Positions 1 to 7,995 of a stretch of 64,000 nt of DNA are shown here, piece by piece. The number at the start of each line of letters is the position of its first letter. Positions within the stretch are counted from its first letter, which is position 1. This DNA is from CAYIYO01 sp964367715 (lineage in GTDB: Bacteria; Chlamydiota; Chlamydiia; Chlamydiales; Criblamydiaceae). A program made the translations under genes and the position numbers. The notes beneath the pieces are model-generated. The model was not told the DNA's origin. It worked only from the letters and a program-made list of their open reading frames with translations, and did not search any database. The stretch spans positions 27,729-91,728 of the forward strand of contig CAYIYO010000001.1 of the NCBI GenBank assembly GCA_964367715.1. The letters run 5' to 3'.

Positions 1-75
1 GGCCGAAAGAGCACGCCTGGAAAGTGTGTGTACGCTAACCCCGTACCGTGGGTTCGAATCCCACCCCCTCCGCCA
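1..75 (+). tRNA. tRNA-Ser(GGA), 3' part
   Basis: The window opens inside a serine tRNA. The anticodon arm with loop CTGGAAA (anticodon GGA), a long class II variable arm, the T loop GGTTCGAATCC and an encoded CCA end at 73-75 are all visible. The 5' acceptor and most of the D arm lie before the window. It reads UCC/UCU serine codons. The gene is followed directly by an AT-rich, repeat-bearing spacer and an accessory F-box gene, a common setting because tRNA 3' ends are frequent integration sites. Confidence 0.93.
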
Positions 76-103
76 TTTTCTTTAAGCTCCTATTTCTGCT
101 CCT

Positions 104-126
104 CGGTATATATTCACTTGTGTATA
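104..126. repeat. Half copy of the TATACACAAGTG palindromic repeat
   Basis: The stretch contains TTCACTTGTGTATA, the right-hand arm of the 48-bp palindrome found intact at 11722-11769, 19061-19108 and 20818-20865. It is preceded by CGGTATA, which resembles the end of the neighbouring palindrome type seen at 20771-20819. The left arm is missing, so this is a degraded or solo end. It lies between tRNA-Ser and the F-box gene. Confidence 0.6.
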
Positions 127-212
127 GTCAATTTATATTTTTTCTTCTTGTTTTTTTATTATTAATTCATGATAATTCCCTTAAAAAATTTAATGAGAAT
201 GAGAGCGTGTAT

Positions 213-935
213 ATGGTTGGCGGTATTGGAAATGGTAATCTCGATTTTAGCGGATGGAATATTTTTTTTGAAAATGGCTCTACAGGAATTCCCCCTAGCC
301 TCAACCCAGAAGAACGAGTTGAGAACCCCCTCTTTGTAGATTCTAATAAAGATCTTTCACTTGCTGCTGGAGAGTCTCCTGTAGAGCGATTAATCTCAGC
401 TAGCACTCTACCAACTCAAGTGCCCGTGGAAATTACTGCTCCTGGTTCACTATTTGATAGTTTATCAAACGAATTAATAATTAAAATAACTGCATATTTC
501 CGCCCTGCCGATTTAAGCGCTTTTGCTAGGACAAGTCAAAAAGGAAGGCTTTTTGTTAGAGTAGAGCAAGCAAAAAGAGGTGGATATACAAAATATGATC
601 TAGACGGAGCACTTCAACATCTATATAATTCAGCAAAAAAGAAAGCTATTAATGACCAAGAAATCGTCCTGGCTGCTGTTAAACAGAATGGCTCTGCGCT
701 TCAATATGCAAGCAAAGAGCTTCGGCATGTCCCAGAAATCGTCATGGCTGCTGTTAAACAGAATGGCTGTGCGCTTCAATATGCAAGCGAAGAGCTTCGG
801 CATAACCTAAACATCGTCAAGGCTGCTGTTCAGCAGGATGGCTGTGCGCTTAAATATGCAAGTGATGCGATTCGGAAAGACAGAGAAACCCCCATATTAT
901 CTCGGGGGTTATCTATTAGTGTGATTCGAGCTTGA
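213..935 (+). CDS. F-box and DUF4116-repeat protein, possible host-directed effector
   Basis: About 240 residues. A disordered, Ser/Pro-rich N-terminus (1-75) is followed by an F-box-like motif at about 78-115 (SLFDSLSNELIIKI start) and three 25-residue DUF4116-type repeats at 150-224 with core IVxAAVKQNGxALQYAS. F-box proteins dock onto eukaryotic Skp1/Cullin ubiquitin ligases, and in amoeba-associated bacteria such proteins are usually secreted effectors; secretion here is inference. I chose the ATG at 213, preceded by a GA-rich stretch, because the open frame further upstream runs into the tRNA. DUF4116 proteins often carry many repeats, so three followed by a short unrelated tail may be a shortened copy. 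No signal peptide is visible. Confidence 0.72.
   Translation: MVGGIGNGNLDFSGWNIFFENGSTGIPPSLNPEERVENPLFVDSNKDLSLAAGESPVERLISASTLPTQVPVEITAPGSLFDSLSNELIIKITAYFRPADLSAFARTSQKGRLFVRVEQAKRGGYTKYDLDGALQHLYNSAKKKAINDQEIVLAAVKQNGSALQYASKELRHVPEIVMAAVKQNGCALQYASEELRHNLNIVKAAVQQDGCALKYASDAIRKDRETPILSRGLSISVIRA
660..884 (+). repeat. Three tandem 75-bp coding repeats
   Basis: Units at 660-734, 735-809 and 810-884 each encode one DUF4116-like 25-residue repeat. Units 1 and 2 are nearly identical at the DNA level, while unit 3 is more diverged. This suggests recent unit duplication and possible copy-number change by recombination or slippage. Confidence 0.85.
888..911 (+). other. GC-rich hairpin inside the 3' end of the F-box gene
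   Basis: AACCCCC and GGGGGTT form a 7-bp stem around a 10-nt loop, inside the last codons of the gene and directly after the repeat array. It could act as an early transcription stop or mark a junction where the original 3' end was lost. No clean T-run follows. Confidence 0.4.
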
Positions 936-990
936 AAAGTCGCATGCAAAGGCAGAGATTTTTTTCCTACAGGCGATGGAAGTAGAAACT

Positions 991-1016
991 AATTTTTGAT
1001 TTCACTTGTGTATATA
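991..1016. repeat. Half copy of the TATACACAAGTG palindromic repeat
   Basis: TTTTTGATTTCACTTGTGTA followed by TATA matches the right half of the intact 48-bp palindromes elsewhere in the window. No convincing left arm precedes it. It sits in the 3' spacer of the F-box gene. Confidence 0.65.
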
Positions 1017-1048
1017 TGCCTTTTAATTGCTCGTTTTTCTTGAGAAAA

Positions 1049-1082
1049 TAAAAATAGACTAAGGAATTCCTAGTCTATTTTT
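1049..1082. terminator. Bidirectional intrinsic terminator
   Basis: A near-perfect palindrome, AAAAATAGACTAGG-like arms around a central GGAATTCC, is flanked by A-runs on one side and T-runs on the other. It lies between the convergent F-box gene (plus) and the 1105-1452 gene (minus) and would stop transcription from both. Confidence 0.8.
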
Positions 1083-1104
1083 AAATAAAATTTTATTAAT
1101 TTAA

Positions 1105-1452
1105 TTATCCAATAATACATTCATTATTGATTAGAACTGTGCTAAAGAAAAGGCGCTCAGATCCATTTTCGGAGGAGGAAGTTTTTTTGTTTAAGAAATA
1201 CTCGGAGGCGATATTTTGTAACTCTTCGTTAAATGGGGTCATGGTGACTGTGGCAGTAAATACTCTAGGGTCGTAACCTGTTCCGCGTTGGTCTTTTGGC
1301 GTAGCGTTAATTGTTAAAATCATTTTTGCTTTCATTTTAACTACAACACCTTCATCAAACCAGCCTGTAAAACCTGTTGACTTTTCTCCTTGTTCTAGGT
1401 GGGCAGTTTGTTTTTCTAATAGGGGCCTTAAATTTGCGAAAGAAATGGTCAT
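1105..1452 (-). CDS. Small hypothetical protein
   Basis: A 115-residue protein I do not recognise. It has no signal peptide or membrane segment. The middle (about 35-85) alternates hydrophobic and polar residues (VVVKMKAKMILTINA, RVFTATVTMTPF), suggesting beta strands. The start has a good ribosome site (AAGGAGAC about 8 nt upstream on the minus strand). It is monocistronic, with the shared terminator at 1049-1082 downstream and znuA divergent upstream. The coding status is supported by the ribosome site and isolated placement rather than by family. Confidence 0.6.
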   Translation of the reverse strand: MTISFANLRPLLEKQTAHLEQGEKSTGFTGWFDEGVVVKMKAKMILTINATPKDQRGTGYDPRVFTATVTMTPFNEELQNIASEYFLNKKTSSSENGSERLFFSTVLINNECIIG

Positions 1453-1603
1453 TGTTGTCTCCTTGTGTGTTCAGTGTTTTCTAGTAAATATATATTATTT
1501 ATTTTAAAAGTATCAAGTCAAAAATAAGTTTTTACTTCACTTTATAATTTGATAAAAACCTATTTTGCTGGAAATTAATGGGCATATAGTATAAATTATT
1601 TGT

Positions 1604-2449
1604 ATGCGTTCAATTTTCATTTTTACCTTTTTATTTATTGCGTCGTTCTTTTGCCTTCATGCGGAAGAATCAACGATTTTAGTCAGCGTTTCGCCTCACA
1701 AATATTTTGTGGAGCGGATTGCAGGTGATACGGTCAAGGTGCAGGTCTTAGTGCCCACCGGAGCAAGTTCTCATACGTTTGAGCCGACGCCCAAACTGAT
1801 GATCAGCGCGAGTAAGGCGTCTATATGGTTTATGGTGGGTGAGGGATTTGAGCCTCGCCTTCGGGATGCATTGAAGAGCCATCATCCGGATATGCTGTTT
1901 GTGAACATGCGGGAAGGTGTCGATATGATTACGGCTTCTGAAGGAAGCTGCCATTGCTGTCACGATGCCAACATGCAAGACATGCACATTTGGTTGAGTC
2001 CACGCGAAGTAAAAGCACAGGCGCGCACGATCGCACAAACCCTAGAGCAGAAATATCCTGCCCATCGCGACCTTTATCAAAAAAATTTAGAAGCATTCAT
2101 TGTGGAGCTTGATGCGCTTGATGCGGACATTCGCCACTCCCTCTCTAATAAAAGCACCAATGTGATCATGGTGATGCATCCGGCTTACGCCTATTTTGTT
2201 CGCGACTATGGCCTAGAGCAGCTTTCCATCGAATCAGAAGGGAAAGATCCGACTCCAAAACAGATGACCTCTATCATTGAAAAAGCACGCCGTGCACATG
2301 TAAAAAAAATATTTATTCAGCCCCAGTATAGCAGCAAAGGTGCACGCTTAATCGCTGCTCAAATTGGTGCAGAAGTTGTCGAGCTGGATCCCTATTCCGA
2401 AGACTACATGAATTCCATGCGCGCGATCGGGCAGCAATTTGGATCCTAA
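1604..2449 (+). CDS. znuA: Zinc/manganese ABC transporter substrate-binding protein
   Basis: A 281-residue periplasmic metal-binding protein of the ZnuA/TroA cluster A-I family, with a signal peptide (1-20, cleavage after LHA). The expected metal ligands are present: His57 (SSHTFEP), His128 (DMHIWLSP), His192 (MHPAYAY) and an acidic residue near 262 (ELDPYSEDY). A short Cys/His-rich loop (CHCCHD, 116-121) stands where ZnuA proteins have a His-rich loop, favouring zinc, although manganese or iron cannot be excluded. It captures the metal and hands it to the permease encoded by the next two genes. No Shine-Dalgarno is obvious before the ATG. Confidence 0.93.
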   Translation: MRSIFIFTFLFIASFFCLHAEESTILVSVSPHKYFVERIAGDTVKVQVLVPTGASSHTFEPTPKLMISASKASIWFMVGEGFEPRLRDALKSHHPDMLFVNMREGVDMITASEGSCHCCHDANMQDMHIWLSPREVKAQARTIAQTLEQKYPAHRDLYQKNLEAFIVELDALDADIRHSLSNKSTNVIMVMHPAYAYFVRDYGLEQLSIESEGKDPTPKQMTSIIEKARRAHVKKIFIQPQYSSKGARLIAAQIGAEVVELDPYSEDYMNSMRAIGQQFGS

Positions 2450-2462
2450 TAAGGAAAAAATA

Positions 2463-3248
2463 ATGAAATCTGCTGAGAAAAAAATCATAGTCAAATTTGA
2501 TGACGTGAATTTTGCATATGGGGATGTTCCTGCCCTAACCGATGTCTCTTTTGAGGTGTTTGCGGGCGAATTCATGGGAATTATTGGTCCCAACGGTGGG
2601 GGGAAGACGACTTTATTAAAGTTGTTGATGGGATTCCTCTCTCCGCAAAGCGGAACCATCTCTCTTTTTGGAAAAGATCCCGACGCGATGCGTCAGCATG
2701 TCGGGTATGTTCCACAAAATTTACGGTATGATCGCCAGTTTCCGATTTCTGTGATGGAAGTCGTGTTGTCCGGGTTGCTCTCGCATCTCCCTTGGTATGG
2801 ACGCTTCTCTGGAGAAGATAAAAAGGCGGCGATGGAAGCGCTGAATAAGGTGGGAATGCTGCCTTTTAAGGACAGACACATCGGTGCATTATCTGGTGGA
2901 CAGATGCAGCGTGTGCTGATTGCGCGTGCGTTGGTGTCAAAGCCGGCATTATTGCTTTTGGATGAGCCGACGGCAAATGTGGATCCACAGGCGCAGACCG
3001 ATATTCTTAGCATTCTAAAAGCGTTGGCAGGCGATGTCACGCTGTTGATGGTCACGCACGACCTGCGTGAATCGATTCATGTCGTCGAACGCATTATCTG
3101 CGTACAAAATACAGTGACGACATACGCTTCTAAAGAGGTGTGCGAGCATTTTGCTTTAGGACTGTACCATGCACCTCTCCTCTTTCCAGAAGAAAGTAAG
3201 GATCCTTGCTGCCAGCTTCAAGTGAAAAAAGACGAAGGGGAAAAATAA
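2463..3248 (+). CDS. znuC: Zinc/manganese ABC transporter ATP-binding protein
   Basis: A 261-residue ABC ATPase with Walker A GPNGGGKTT, signature LSGGQMQR, Walker B LLLLDEPTANVD and switch His in VTHD. It energises the permease ZnuB. I chose the ATG at 2463, with AAGGA 7 nt upstream just after the znuA stop, over an in-frame ATG at 2439 inside znuA. The TAA stop overlaps the znuB ATG by one base, so the genes are translationally coupled. Confidence 0.95.
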   Translation: MKSAEKKIIVKFDDVNFAYGDVPALTDVSFEVFAGEFMGIIGPNGGGKTTLLKLLMGFLSPQSGTISLFGKDPDAMRQHVGYVPQNLRYDRQFPISVMEVVLSGLLSHLPWYGRFSGEDKKAAMEALNKVGMLPFKDRHIGALSGGQMQRVLIARALVSKPALLLLDEPTANVDPQAQTDILSILKALAGDVTLLMVTHDLRESIHVVERIICVQNTVTTYASKEVCEHFALGLYHAPLLFPEESKDPCCQLQVKKDEGEK

Positions 3249-4090
3249 TGGAAGAATCACTCACCTTTTTTCAGGCGATGCTTGTCAATCCTCTTCTACT
3301 TACTGCTTTATTTGCAGGGCTTGCCGCCTCTGTTGTGAGCGGAATTATCGGTTCGTACGTTGTGGTAAAGCGGATTGTTTTTATTAGCGGGGGTATTTCC
3401 CACTCTGTCCTTAGCGGCATCGGCATTTGCCTTTGGCTGCAACGTGCGTATCATATGGAGTGGGCGAGTCCTATCTTTGGAGCCCTTATCGCCGCTGTTG
3501 CTGCTGCGTTGATTATTGGATGGATCCATCTCAACTATCGAGAACGGGAAGACTCTGTCATTGCTGCACTTTGGTCGATAGGGATGGCCATTGGTGTTGT
3601 GTTTATTTCGCAGACTCCTGGATTCAACGTCGAACTCACGAATTTTTTGGTTGGAAATTTGTTGTGGGTGTCGCCCAATGACTTGTGGTTTTTGTGTGCG
3701 TTGGATGTGTTGGTATTGGCTGTTGTTTTTTGCCTTCATAAACGCTTTTTGGCGCTTTGTTTTGATGAAGAGCAGGCGAAGCTGCAAGGAATTCCTGTTA
3801 AAGCATTGTACTTGTTGCTGCTCGTGTTGACAGCGATTACCATTGTGTTACTTGTTCAGGTTGTCGGAGTCATCCTTGTGATGACGATGTTGGCAATTCC
3901 TGCCTCTATTGCGAATTTATTTACGACACGTCTTTCGCGAATGATGCTGTTAGCGATTGTGTTTAGCTGGGCATTCTGCATCAGCGGAATGGTCGTTTCT
4001 TATCATATGGATTGGCCTGCAGGAGCGTCGATTGCGTTGATTGCAGGAACGACATATGTTGCAGCGATGTTGGGAGTGAAGAAAAGGTAA
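3248..4090 (+). CDS. znuB: Zinc/manganese ABC transporter permease
   Basis: A 280-residue inner-membrane permease of the ABC-3 family with about eight hydrophobic segments and the family-typical stretch VVKRIVFISGGISHSVLSGIG near the N-terminus. The start at 3248 overlaps the znuC stop and is preceded by GAAGGGG. It forms the membrane channel of the importer with ZnuC and ZnuA. The gene ends five bases before the convergent tRNA-Ser(GCT). Confidence 0.94.
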   Translation: MEESLTFFQAMLVNPLLLTALFAGLAASVVSGIIGSYVVVKRIVFISGGISHSVLSGIGICLWLQRAYHMEWASPIFGALIAAVAAALIIGWIHLNYREREDSVIAALWSIGMAIGVVFISQTPGFNVELTNFLVGNLLWVSPNDLWFLCALDVLVLAVVFCLHKRFLALCFDEEQAKLQGIPVKALYLLLLVLTAITIVLLVQVVGVILVMTMLAIPASIANLFTTRLSRMMLLAIVFSWAFCISGMVVSYHMDWPAGASIALIAGTTYVAAMLGVKKR

Positions 4091-4095
4091 AAGAT

Positions 4096-4182
4096 CGGAA
4101 AGAGAGGGATTTGAACCCTCGGTACCCTTACGAGTACGCATCCTTAGCAGGGATGTGCCTTCAGCCGCTCAGCCATCTTTCC
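4096..4182 (-). tRNA. tRNA-Ser(GCT)
   Basis: On the minus strand an 87-nt class II tRNA folds with acceptor GGAAAGA/TCTTTCC, anticodon loop CTGCTAA (GCT), a long variable arm and the T-loop motif GGTTCAAATCC. No CCA is encoded, unlike the serine tRNA at the window start. It reads AGC/AGU codons. It is convergent with znuB, which ends at 4090. Confidence 0.96.
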
Positions 4183-4194
4183 ATTAAGAAGAGT

Positions 4195-4223
4195 ATCTTA
4201 TTCGTGTTAGGATTTTATTGCAA
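4195..4223 (-). promoter_or_regulatory. Promoter of tRNA-Ser(GCT)
   Basis: On the minus strand TTGCAA (4218-4223) and TAAGAT (4195-4200) are spaced by 17 bp, and the -10 box ends 12 nt before the mature tRNA 5' end. This is the expected geometry for a major-sigma-factor promoter. Confidence 0.6.
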
Positions 4224-4283
4224 TTGTAAATAATCATAAAAATTTTCTTTGTCATTTAAAGGCAATGTGCGATCACTATCCCC

Positions 4284-4317
4284 AAAAAAAGCCAATTTTT
4301 GAATTCAATTGTGTATA
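4284..4317. repeat. Half element ending in TTGTGTATA
   Basis: This copy of the sequence that forms the right arm of the long element (compare 4450-4480) runs AAAGCCAATTTTTGAATTCA and ends GTGTATA. It abuts and shares its terminal TATA with the left end of the long element at 4316. The spacer 4183-4534 therefore holds the tRNA promoter, this half copy and the 165-bp element, and no gene. Confidence 0.65.
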
Positions 4318-4480
4318 TACACAAGTGAAATCAAGAATCGGTTTTTAAGCGATGTGAAAGCTCCCGTGATTGACCGATCGAAAGTCGTTTAATATTAATA
4401 ATATGAACCAACTTTCGATTGGTCAATCCCGGGGCTTTGACATGCTCAAAAAGCCAATTTTTGAATTCAATTGTGTATAA
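4316..4480. repeat. 165-bp fold-back element, long form, TATACACAA arms
   Basis: An inverted repeat with outer arms starting TATACACAAGTGAAATCA (left) and ending TTGTGTATA (right), an inner AAAGC...GGGGCTTT clamp, an 18-bp stem (4368-4385 with 4411-4428) and an AT-rich loop (4386-4410). The element at 10101-10265 has the same length and layout, and its loop in reverse complement is nearly identical. It may be a miniature mobile element or a structured RNA. It lies between tRNA-Ser and the DUF1761 gene. Confidence 0.8.
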
Positions 4481-4534
4481 AATAAATAGTTGTGTTATTA
4501 ATTGAATCAATCGTTTTAACGGAGGATATTCATC

Positions 4535-4942
4535 ATGTTTAGTTTTTTAGCTGCACATTTTATTGCTATTGTGGTGATTGCTGTGATTCATATGGCAGTA
4601 GGATTCTTTTGGTACCATCCGAATGCGTTTGGTAATTTGTGGGTGGAGGCGCATGGATTTTCTAGAGCAGAGTTGACAGCAACGACGAAGGATTATGCGG
4701 CGGCTTTTGGAATCGCATTCCTTGTTTCTTGGGTGATGGGTGGAGTGTTAGATTACTTCCTTATCCGCACCATTTTTGATGCCTGGTATGTGGTATTTTG
4801 GATTTGGTTGGGATTTGTTGTGACGACTCAATTTTCCGGTGTTATCTGGGCAAAAAAGCCGATCAAAGCGTATGCGATTGATGTCGGCTATGCGTTTGCG
4901 GCTTTTATGGCGATGGCATTTGCGTGGGGCATTGTTTTATAA
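4535..4942 (+). CDS. DUF1761 family integral membrane protein
   Basis: 135 residues, four predicted membrane segments, with the family-typical N-terminus (VIAVIHMAVGFFWYHPNAFG) and a late VWAKKP-like motif (VIWAKKPIKAYAIDVGY). The molecular role of DUF1761 proteins is not known. A strong GGAGG ribosome site precedes the ATG. It converges on and slightly overlaps the tatD 3' end. Confidence 0.8.
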   Translation: MFSFLAAHFIAIVVIAVIHMAVGFFWYHPNAFGNLWVEAHGFSRAELTATTKDYAAAFGIAFLVSWVMGGVLDYFLIRTIFDAWYVVFWIWLGFVVTTQFSGVIWAKKPIKAYAIDVGYAFAAFMAMAFAWGIVL

Positions 4943-5725
4943 TTTAAAGAGATGGTTGGCATTGGCTTTTGTAGCGGATGCCAGCTCTTCTAAAGAGATT
5001 CCTTTTGCGTTCGCAATGCATTGTGCCGTTTCCAAAATGAAGGCCGGTTCATTTTGTTTTCCGCGTCGACCTTGTGGAGCGAGATAGGGAGTATCGGTTT
5101 CGATCAGAAGTTGATCCAAGGGAACTCTTTTTGCGACTTCTCGCAGCTCTTCACTTTTCTTAAATGTCACAATTCCGCTGAGAGAAAGGAACCATCCCCG
5201 TTTGATGACTTCCTCGGCTTCTTGAAGCGTTCCAGTAAAGCAGTGGAGGACTCCCGGGGCGTGGGTGTTGTTGACGATATATTCTTCGTCGAGGATGCGG
5301 AAAAAATCTGCAAATGCATCGCGGCAGTGGATCACGACAGGAAGAGTGCATTCTAGGGCGAGCTGAAGATAGCGGCGGAGAAAAAGTTGCTGCGATTCTG
5401 GCTTCGAGTGGTGATGAAAATAGTCGAGACCCGTTTCTCCTACAGCGACGAGTTGTCCGTTACGCGCGGCGGCTGCCATCACGGGAAAGACGGCTTCGCC
5501 TTCGGCATCGACATCGTGTGGGGTTGTAGAGGCGACGTTATGAATCCATGGATATTTCTTTGCTAAAAGGATCCCTTTTTCTAGCGTGTCGACATCCGTG
5601 CAGATGTTGATGATAGAGGTGATGCCCGCGTGTTGGGCATTGGAAAGGAGTTCTTCCACCATCGGGTAGACGGCGGAAGAGGTGAGGTGTGCGTGCGAGT
5701 CAATCAGTTCAATGGGCATTTTCAA
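4937..5725 (-). CDS. tatD: TatD family 3'-5' metal-dependent DNase
   Basis: A 262-residue TIM-barrel hydrolase with metal-site motifs DSHAHL (N-terminus), GETGLDYFHH, HCRDAF and a late ETDTPYLAP. TatD enzymes are Mg2+-dependent 3'-5' exonucleases acting in DNA repair, and related proteins remove D-amino acids from tRNA. The N-terminus overlaps the dsbD 3' end by 17 bp, so it is co-transcribed with dsbD. The dsbD-tatD pairing matches my recollection of Chlamydia. Confidence 0.92.
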   Translation of the reverse strand: MKMPIELIDSHAHLTSSAVYPMVEELLSNAQHAGITSIINICTDVDTLEKGILLAKKYPWIHNVASTTPHDVDAEGEAVFPVMAAAARNGQLVAVGETGLDYFHHHSKPESQQLFLRRYLQLALECTLPVVIHCRDAFADFFRILDEEYIVNNTHAPGVLHCFTGTLQEAEEVIKRGWFLSLSGIVTFKKSEELREVAKRVPLDQLLIETDTPYLAPQGRRGKQNEPAFILETAQCIANAKGISLEELASATKANANHLFKL

Positions 5726-7862
5726 TTAGGAGTTGGTTTTCGATTTTTTCTAAGGATTGAATAATAGAAGAGGGAGTCAACACTTGTGACATCACTTCTG
5801 CTTCATCATTTTTTCCATCATAAAGAAGGTAGAGAGGAACGCCACTACGGCCGTATTTCTTCAACTCTTCTGTGATGATAGGATCGTACTTGGTCCAGTC
5901 CGCTTTCATCTTCACGACACCCATTTCTGTCATCTTTTTATCGACTTCGTCGACAGAAAGCACAAGATGGTTTGCTTGGCAGATTAGGCACCAGCGCGCA
6001 GTGAAGTCGATGAAGACAGGAATCCCTTTTGCTTGCAGCTCTTTCAAACGTTCGCGAGAAAAGGGCTCCCATGCGCCTGTTGGATGATGGTCGCCAATGC
6101 TTAAGGGACGCGTCTCTCCTAACGAATCAATTGCAGGAGAAGAAGCCGTGTAAATGATATTTGCCCCTAATAAAAAGCATGCAGTGGTGAAAATGAGTCC
6201 GACGATGCGGATAGGACGGCGACGAACAGGCGATCCCCATTTTCCAAAAATCCAGCTTCCAATTGCAAGGAGGAATAATCCCGCCATTAAAAGAAAGAGG
6301 GCAAAACTGTCGGTCTGCGCACCAAATACCCACAACAACCACATCACTGTGGCAATCATTATAAATCCTGTGGCCTCTTTAAAGGTTACCATCCACGGTC
6401 CAGGACGCGGAACAAAACGCAACAAGGAAGGGAATGCGGACAAAATGAGGTAAGGCAATGCCATCCCCAAGCCGAGGAATGTGAAGATAAGCAACGCTGC
6501 GAAAGGAGGCTGCGTCACAGCAAAGCCGACGGCAGGTCCGAGGAAAGGTCCTGTACAAGGCGTTGCCACCGCTGTTGCCAACACACCGCTGAAGAAGCTT
6601 CCGTACAAACTTTCTTTTTTCTCTTTCGTGACTTTTCCACTGTTCTGTCCTGCCCATGACGCAAAGAGGGTTCCCATTTCAAAAAGTCCAAACAAACTAA
6701 GTCCAAACACGAGCATCACTGCAGCAAGGCTCGCGACAAAAATAGGCTCTTGTAGTTGGAATCCCCAACCTACGGAATGGCCATACGCCTGCAACAAAAG
6801 CAATCCGCTGGCAAGGGTCCAGAAAGAGACGAGGACACCAAGAGAAAAGGCGGCACCGTGTTTGAAGGTGGCGGATCGACTTTGTCCTGCCATCTTAACA
6901 AAACTTAAAATTTTAAATGAGATAACGGGCATAACGCACGGCATCAAGTTAAGGATAAGTCCTCCAACCAAAGCGGTCATTAGATAAAAGAGAAGTCCTC
7001 CTTCGAAAGCAAAATTTTCAGTCGCAGGTTCTGTGAGGGCAGGAGCTCCCACGCCTTTTTTAATGTCGTTATATGTTAAGAAGGAGCCGTCGCTTCCCTT
7101 GCTTTGAATAGGCGTCGCAAGGGCGATCGATTCTACTTCATCGCGTTCGATGACAAGTATTCCTTTTAAATCTGTGGAGGATCCGCTATCTTTTAGAACA
7201 ATGCGTTGGCCTTTTTCGTCACTAATCAGGGTCGCTGGAATATGGTCGTCGATGAGATGTTGCTCTTCCGGACAAAAATACGCATTTTTTATCGCCGTCC
7301 CTTTTTCTTCGACAGCAACTTCTAGGAGATCGCCATTGCGTGTGACCCCAAGAGTCATTTCTTTAGGAAGGCGTGCCACTGCCGCATTGATCGCTGAAGC
7401 AAAGTGTCCTTTTAATGCATTTAATTGTGTTCCGCCCGGTAAGCATGCGGTATCGGAACAGGCTAGCCATTTTAAAGAGGCTCCGATGTCGGGTGTCGCC
7501 ACCCCTTTAGGAACAGAAATTTGCGTGAGGAGGAAAACTTCGCCTTCGTAGCCATATCCAACGACCGACTGGGAATCAAAGCGCTGGGGCGCCGGCCATA
7601 GTAAGGGTCCCGCTTGGTATCCGGAAGGAAGCTCCCAAGAAACAGAAATAGGAAATCCTGCATCGCCCGGATTTTTCCAGTAGGCATGCCATCCGTCATC
7701 CAAAGTTAACCGAATGCCGACCCATAAAGGTTCGCCTGGCTTCACTGCTTCTGTATCATAGAAGAGTTCCGCTTTGACAGGAGATCCTTCTTGTTCGCTT
7801 CCTTCTAGTGAAGGCGAGAAGTAAAGGCTGACTGCCAGTAAAAGTATGAGTATTTTATTCAT
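5709..7862 (-). CDS. dsbD: Thiol:disulfide interchange protein DsbD/ScsB type
   Basis: A 717-residue electron-transfer protein. A signal peptide (1-21) leads a periplasmic N-terminal domain (about 25-270) with a Cys pair in LACSDTACLPGG. A CcdA-like eight-helix membrane domain (about 285-560) carries the two conserved Cys in NLMPCVMPVISF and TAVATPCTGPFLG. The C-terminal thioredoxin domain has the active site ARWCLICQ. It passes electrons from cytoplasmic thioredoxin to periplasmic Cys residues, important in Chlamydiae with their disulfide-rich envelopes. It is divergent from exbB/tolQ. Confidence 0.94.
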   Translation of the reverse strand: MNKILILLLAVSLYFSPSLEGSEQEGSPVKAELFYDTEAVKPGEPLWVGIRLTLDDGWHAYWKNPGDAGFPISVSWELPSGYQAGPLLWPAPQRFDSQSVVGYGYEGEVFLLTQISVPKGVATPDIGASLKWLACSDTACLPGGTQLNALKGHFASAINAAVARLPKEMTLGVTRNGDLLEVAVEEKGTAIKNAYFCPEEQHLIDDHIPATLISDEKGQRIVLKDSGSSTDLKGILVIERDEVESIALATPIQSKGSDGSFLTYNDIKKGVGAPALTEPATENFAFEGGLLFYLMTALVGGLILNLMPCVMPVISFKILSFVKMAGQSRSATFKHGAAFSLGVLVSFWTLASGLLLLQAYGHSVGWGFQLQEPIFVASLAAVMLVFGLSLFGLFEMGTLFASWAGQNSGKVTKEKKESLYGSFFSGVLATAVATPCTGPFLGPAVGFAVTQPPFAALLIFTFLGLGMALPYLILSAFPSLLRFVPRPGPWMVTFKEATGFIMIATVMWLLWVFGAQTDSFALFLLMAGLFLLAIGSWIFGKWGSPVRRRPIRIVGLIFTTACFLLGANIIYTASSPAIDSLGETRPLSIGDHHPTGAWEPFSRERLKELQAKGIPVFIDFTARWCLICQANHLVLSVDEVDKKMTEMGVVKMKADWTKYDPIITEELKKYGRSGVPLYLLYDGKNDEAEVMSQVLTPSSIIQSLEKIENQLLIENAH

Positions 7863-7895
7863 TATTACCTACCTTTTTGTATGCTTCGGTTATCC

Positions 7896-7924
7896 TTGAC
7901 ATTTAGCTCAAACATTGTTAACAC
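7896..7924 (+). promoter_or_regulatory. Possible promoter for tolQ
   Basis: TTGACA at 7896-7901 is a perfect -35 hexamer. The best -10 candidates at 16-17 bp (TTAACA/TAACAC) are weak and fall inside a perfect palindrome at 7915-7933, so the promoter call is tentative. Confidence 0.35.
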
Positions 7925-7933
7925 TGTTAACAA
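7915..7933. promoter_or_regulatory. Perfect 19-bp palindrome, candidate operator
   Basis: TTGTTAACA-C-TGTTAACAA is a perfect 9-1-9 inverted repeat in the divergent dsbD/tolQ spacer, overlapping the position of a -10 box for the TTGACA at 7896. The size and symmetry fit a dimeric repressor site. It has no T-run or GC stem, so it is not a terminator. Confidence 0.5.
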
Positions 7934-7995
7934 ACAAAATGATTTGTTCGATCTAAAAGATTAAGGATTAATCATTTATTATAAAGGAATTGTAA

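Noticed and set aside
48..212. Upstream extension of the F-box gene from an ATG at 48 with a hydrophobic N-terminus
   Set aside because: The start lies inside tRNA-Ser and the added stretch is AT-rich spacer containing a repeat half; the ATG at 213 is more credible.
3308..3787. 159-residue minus-strand frame inside znuB
   Set aside because: It is antisense to a well-supported permease gene and has no family features.
4284..4480. CRISPR array
   Set aside because: Repeated arms are inverted and unequal in spacing, with no regular direct repeats and spacers and no cas genes.
6481..6987. 168-residue plus-strand frame inside dsbD
   Set aside because: Composition mirrors the antisense of a membrane protein gene; no ribosome site or recognisable domain.
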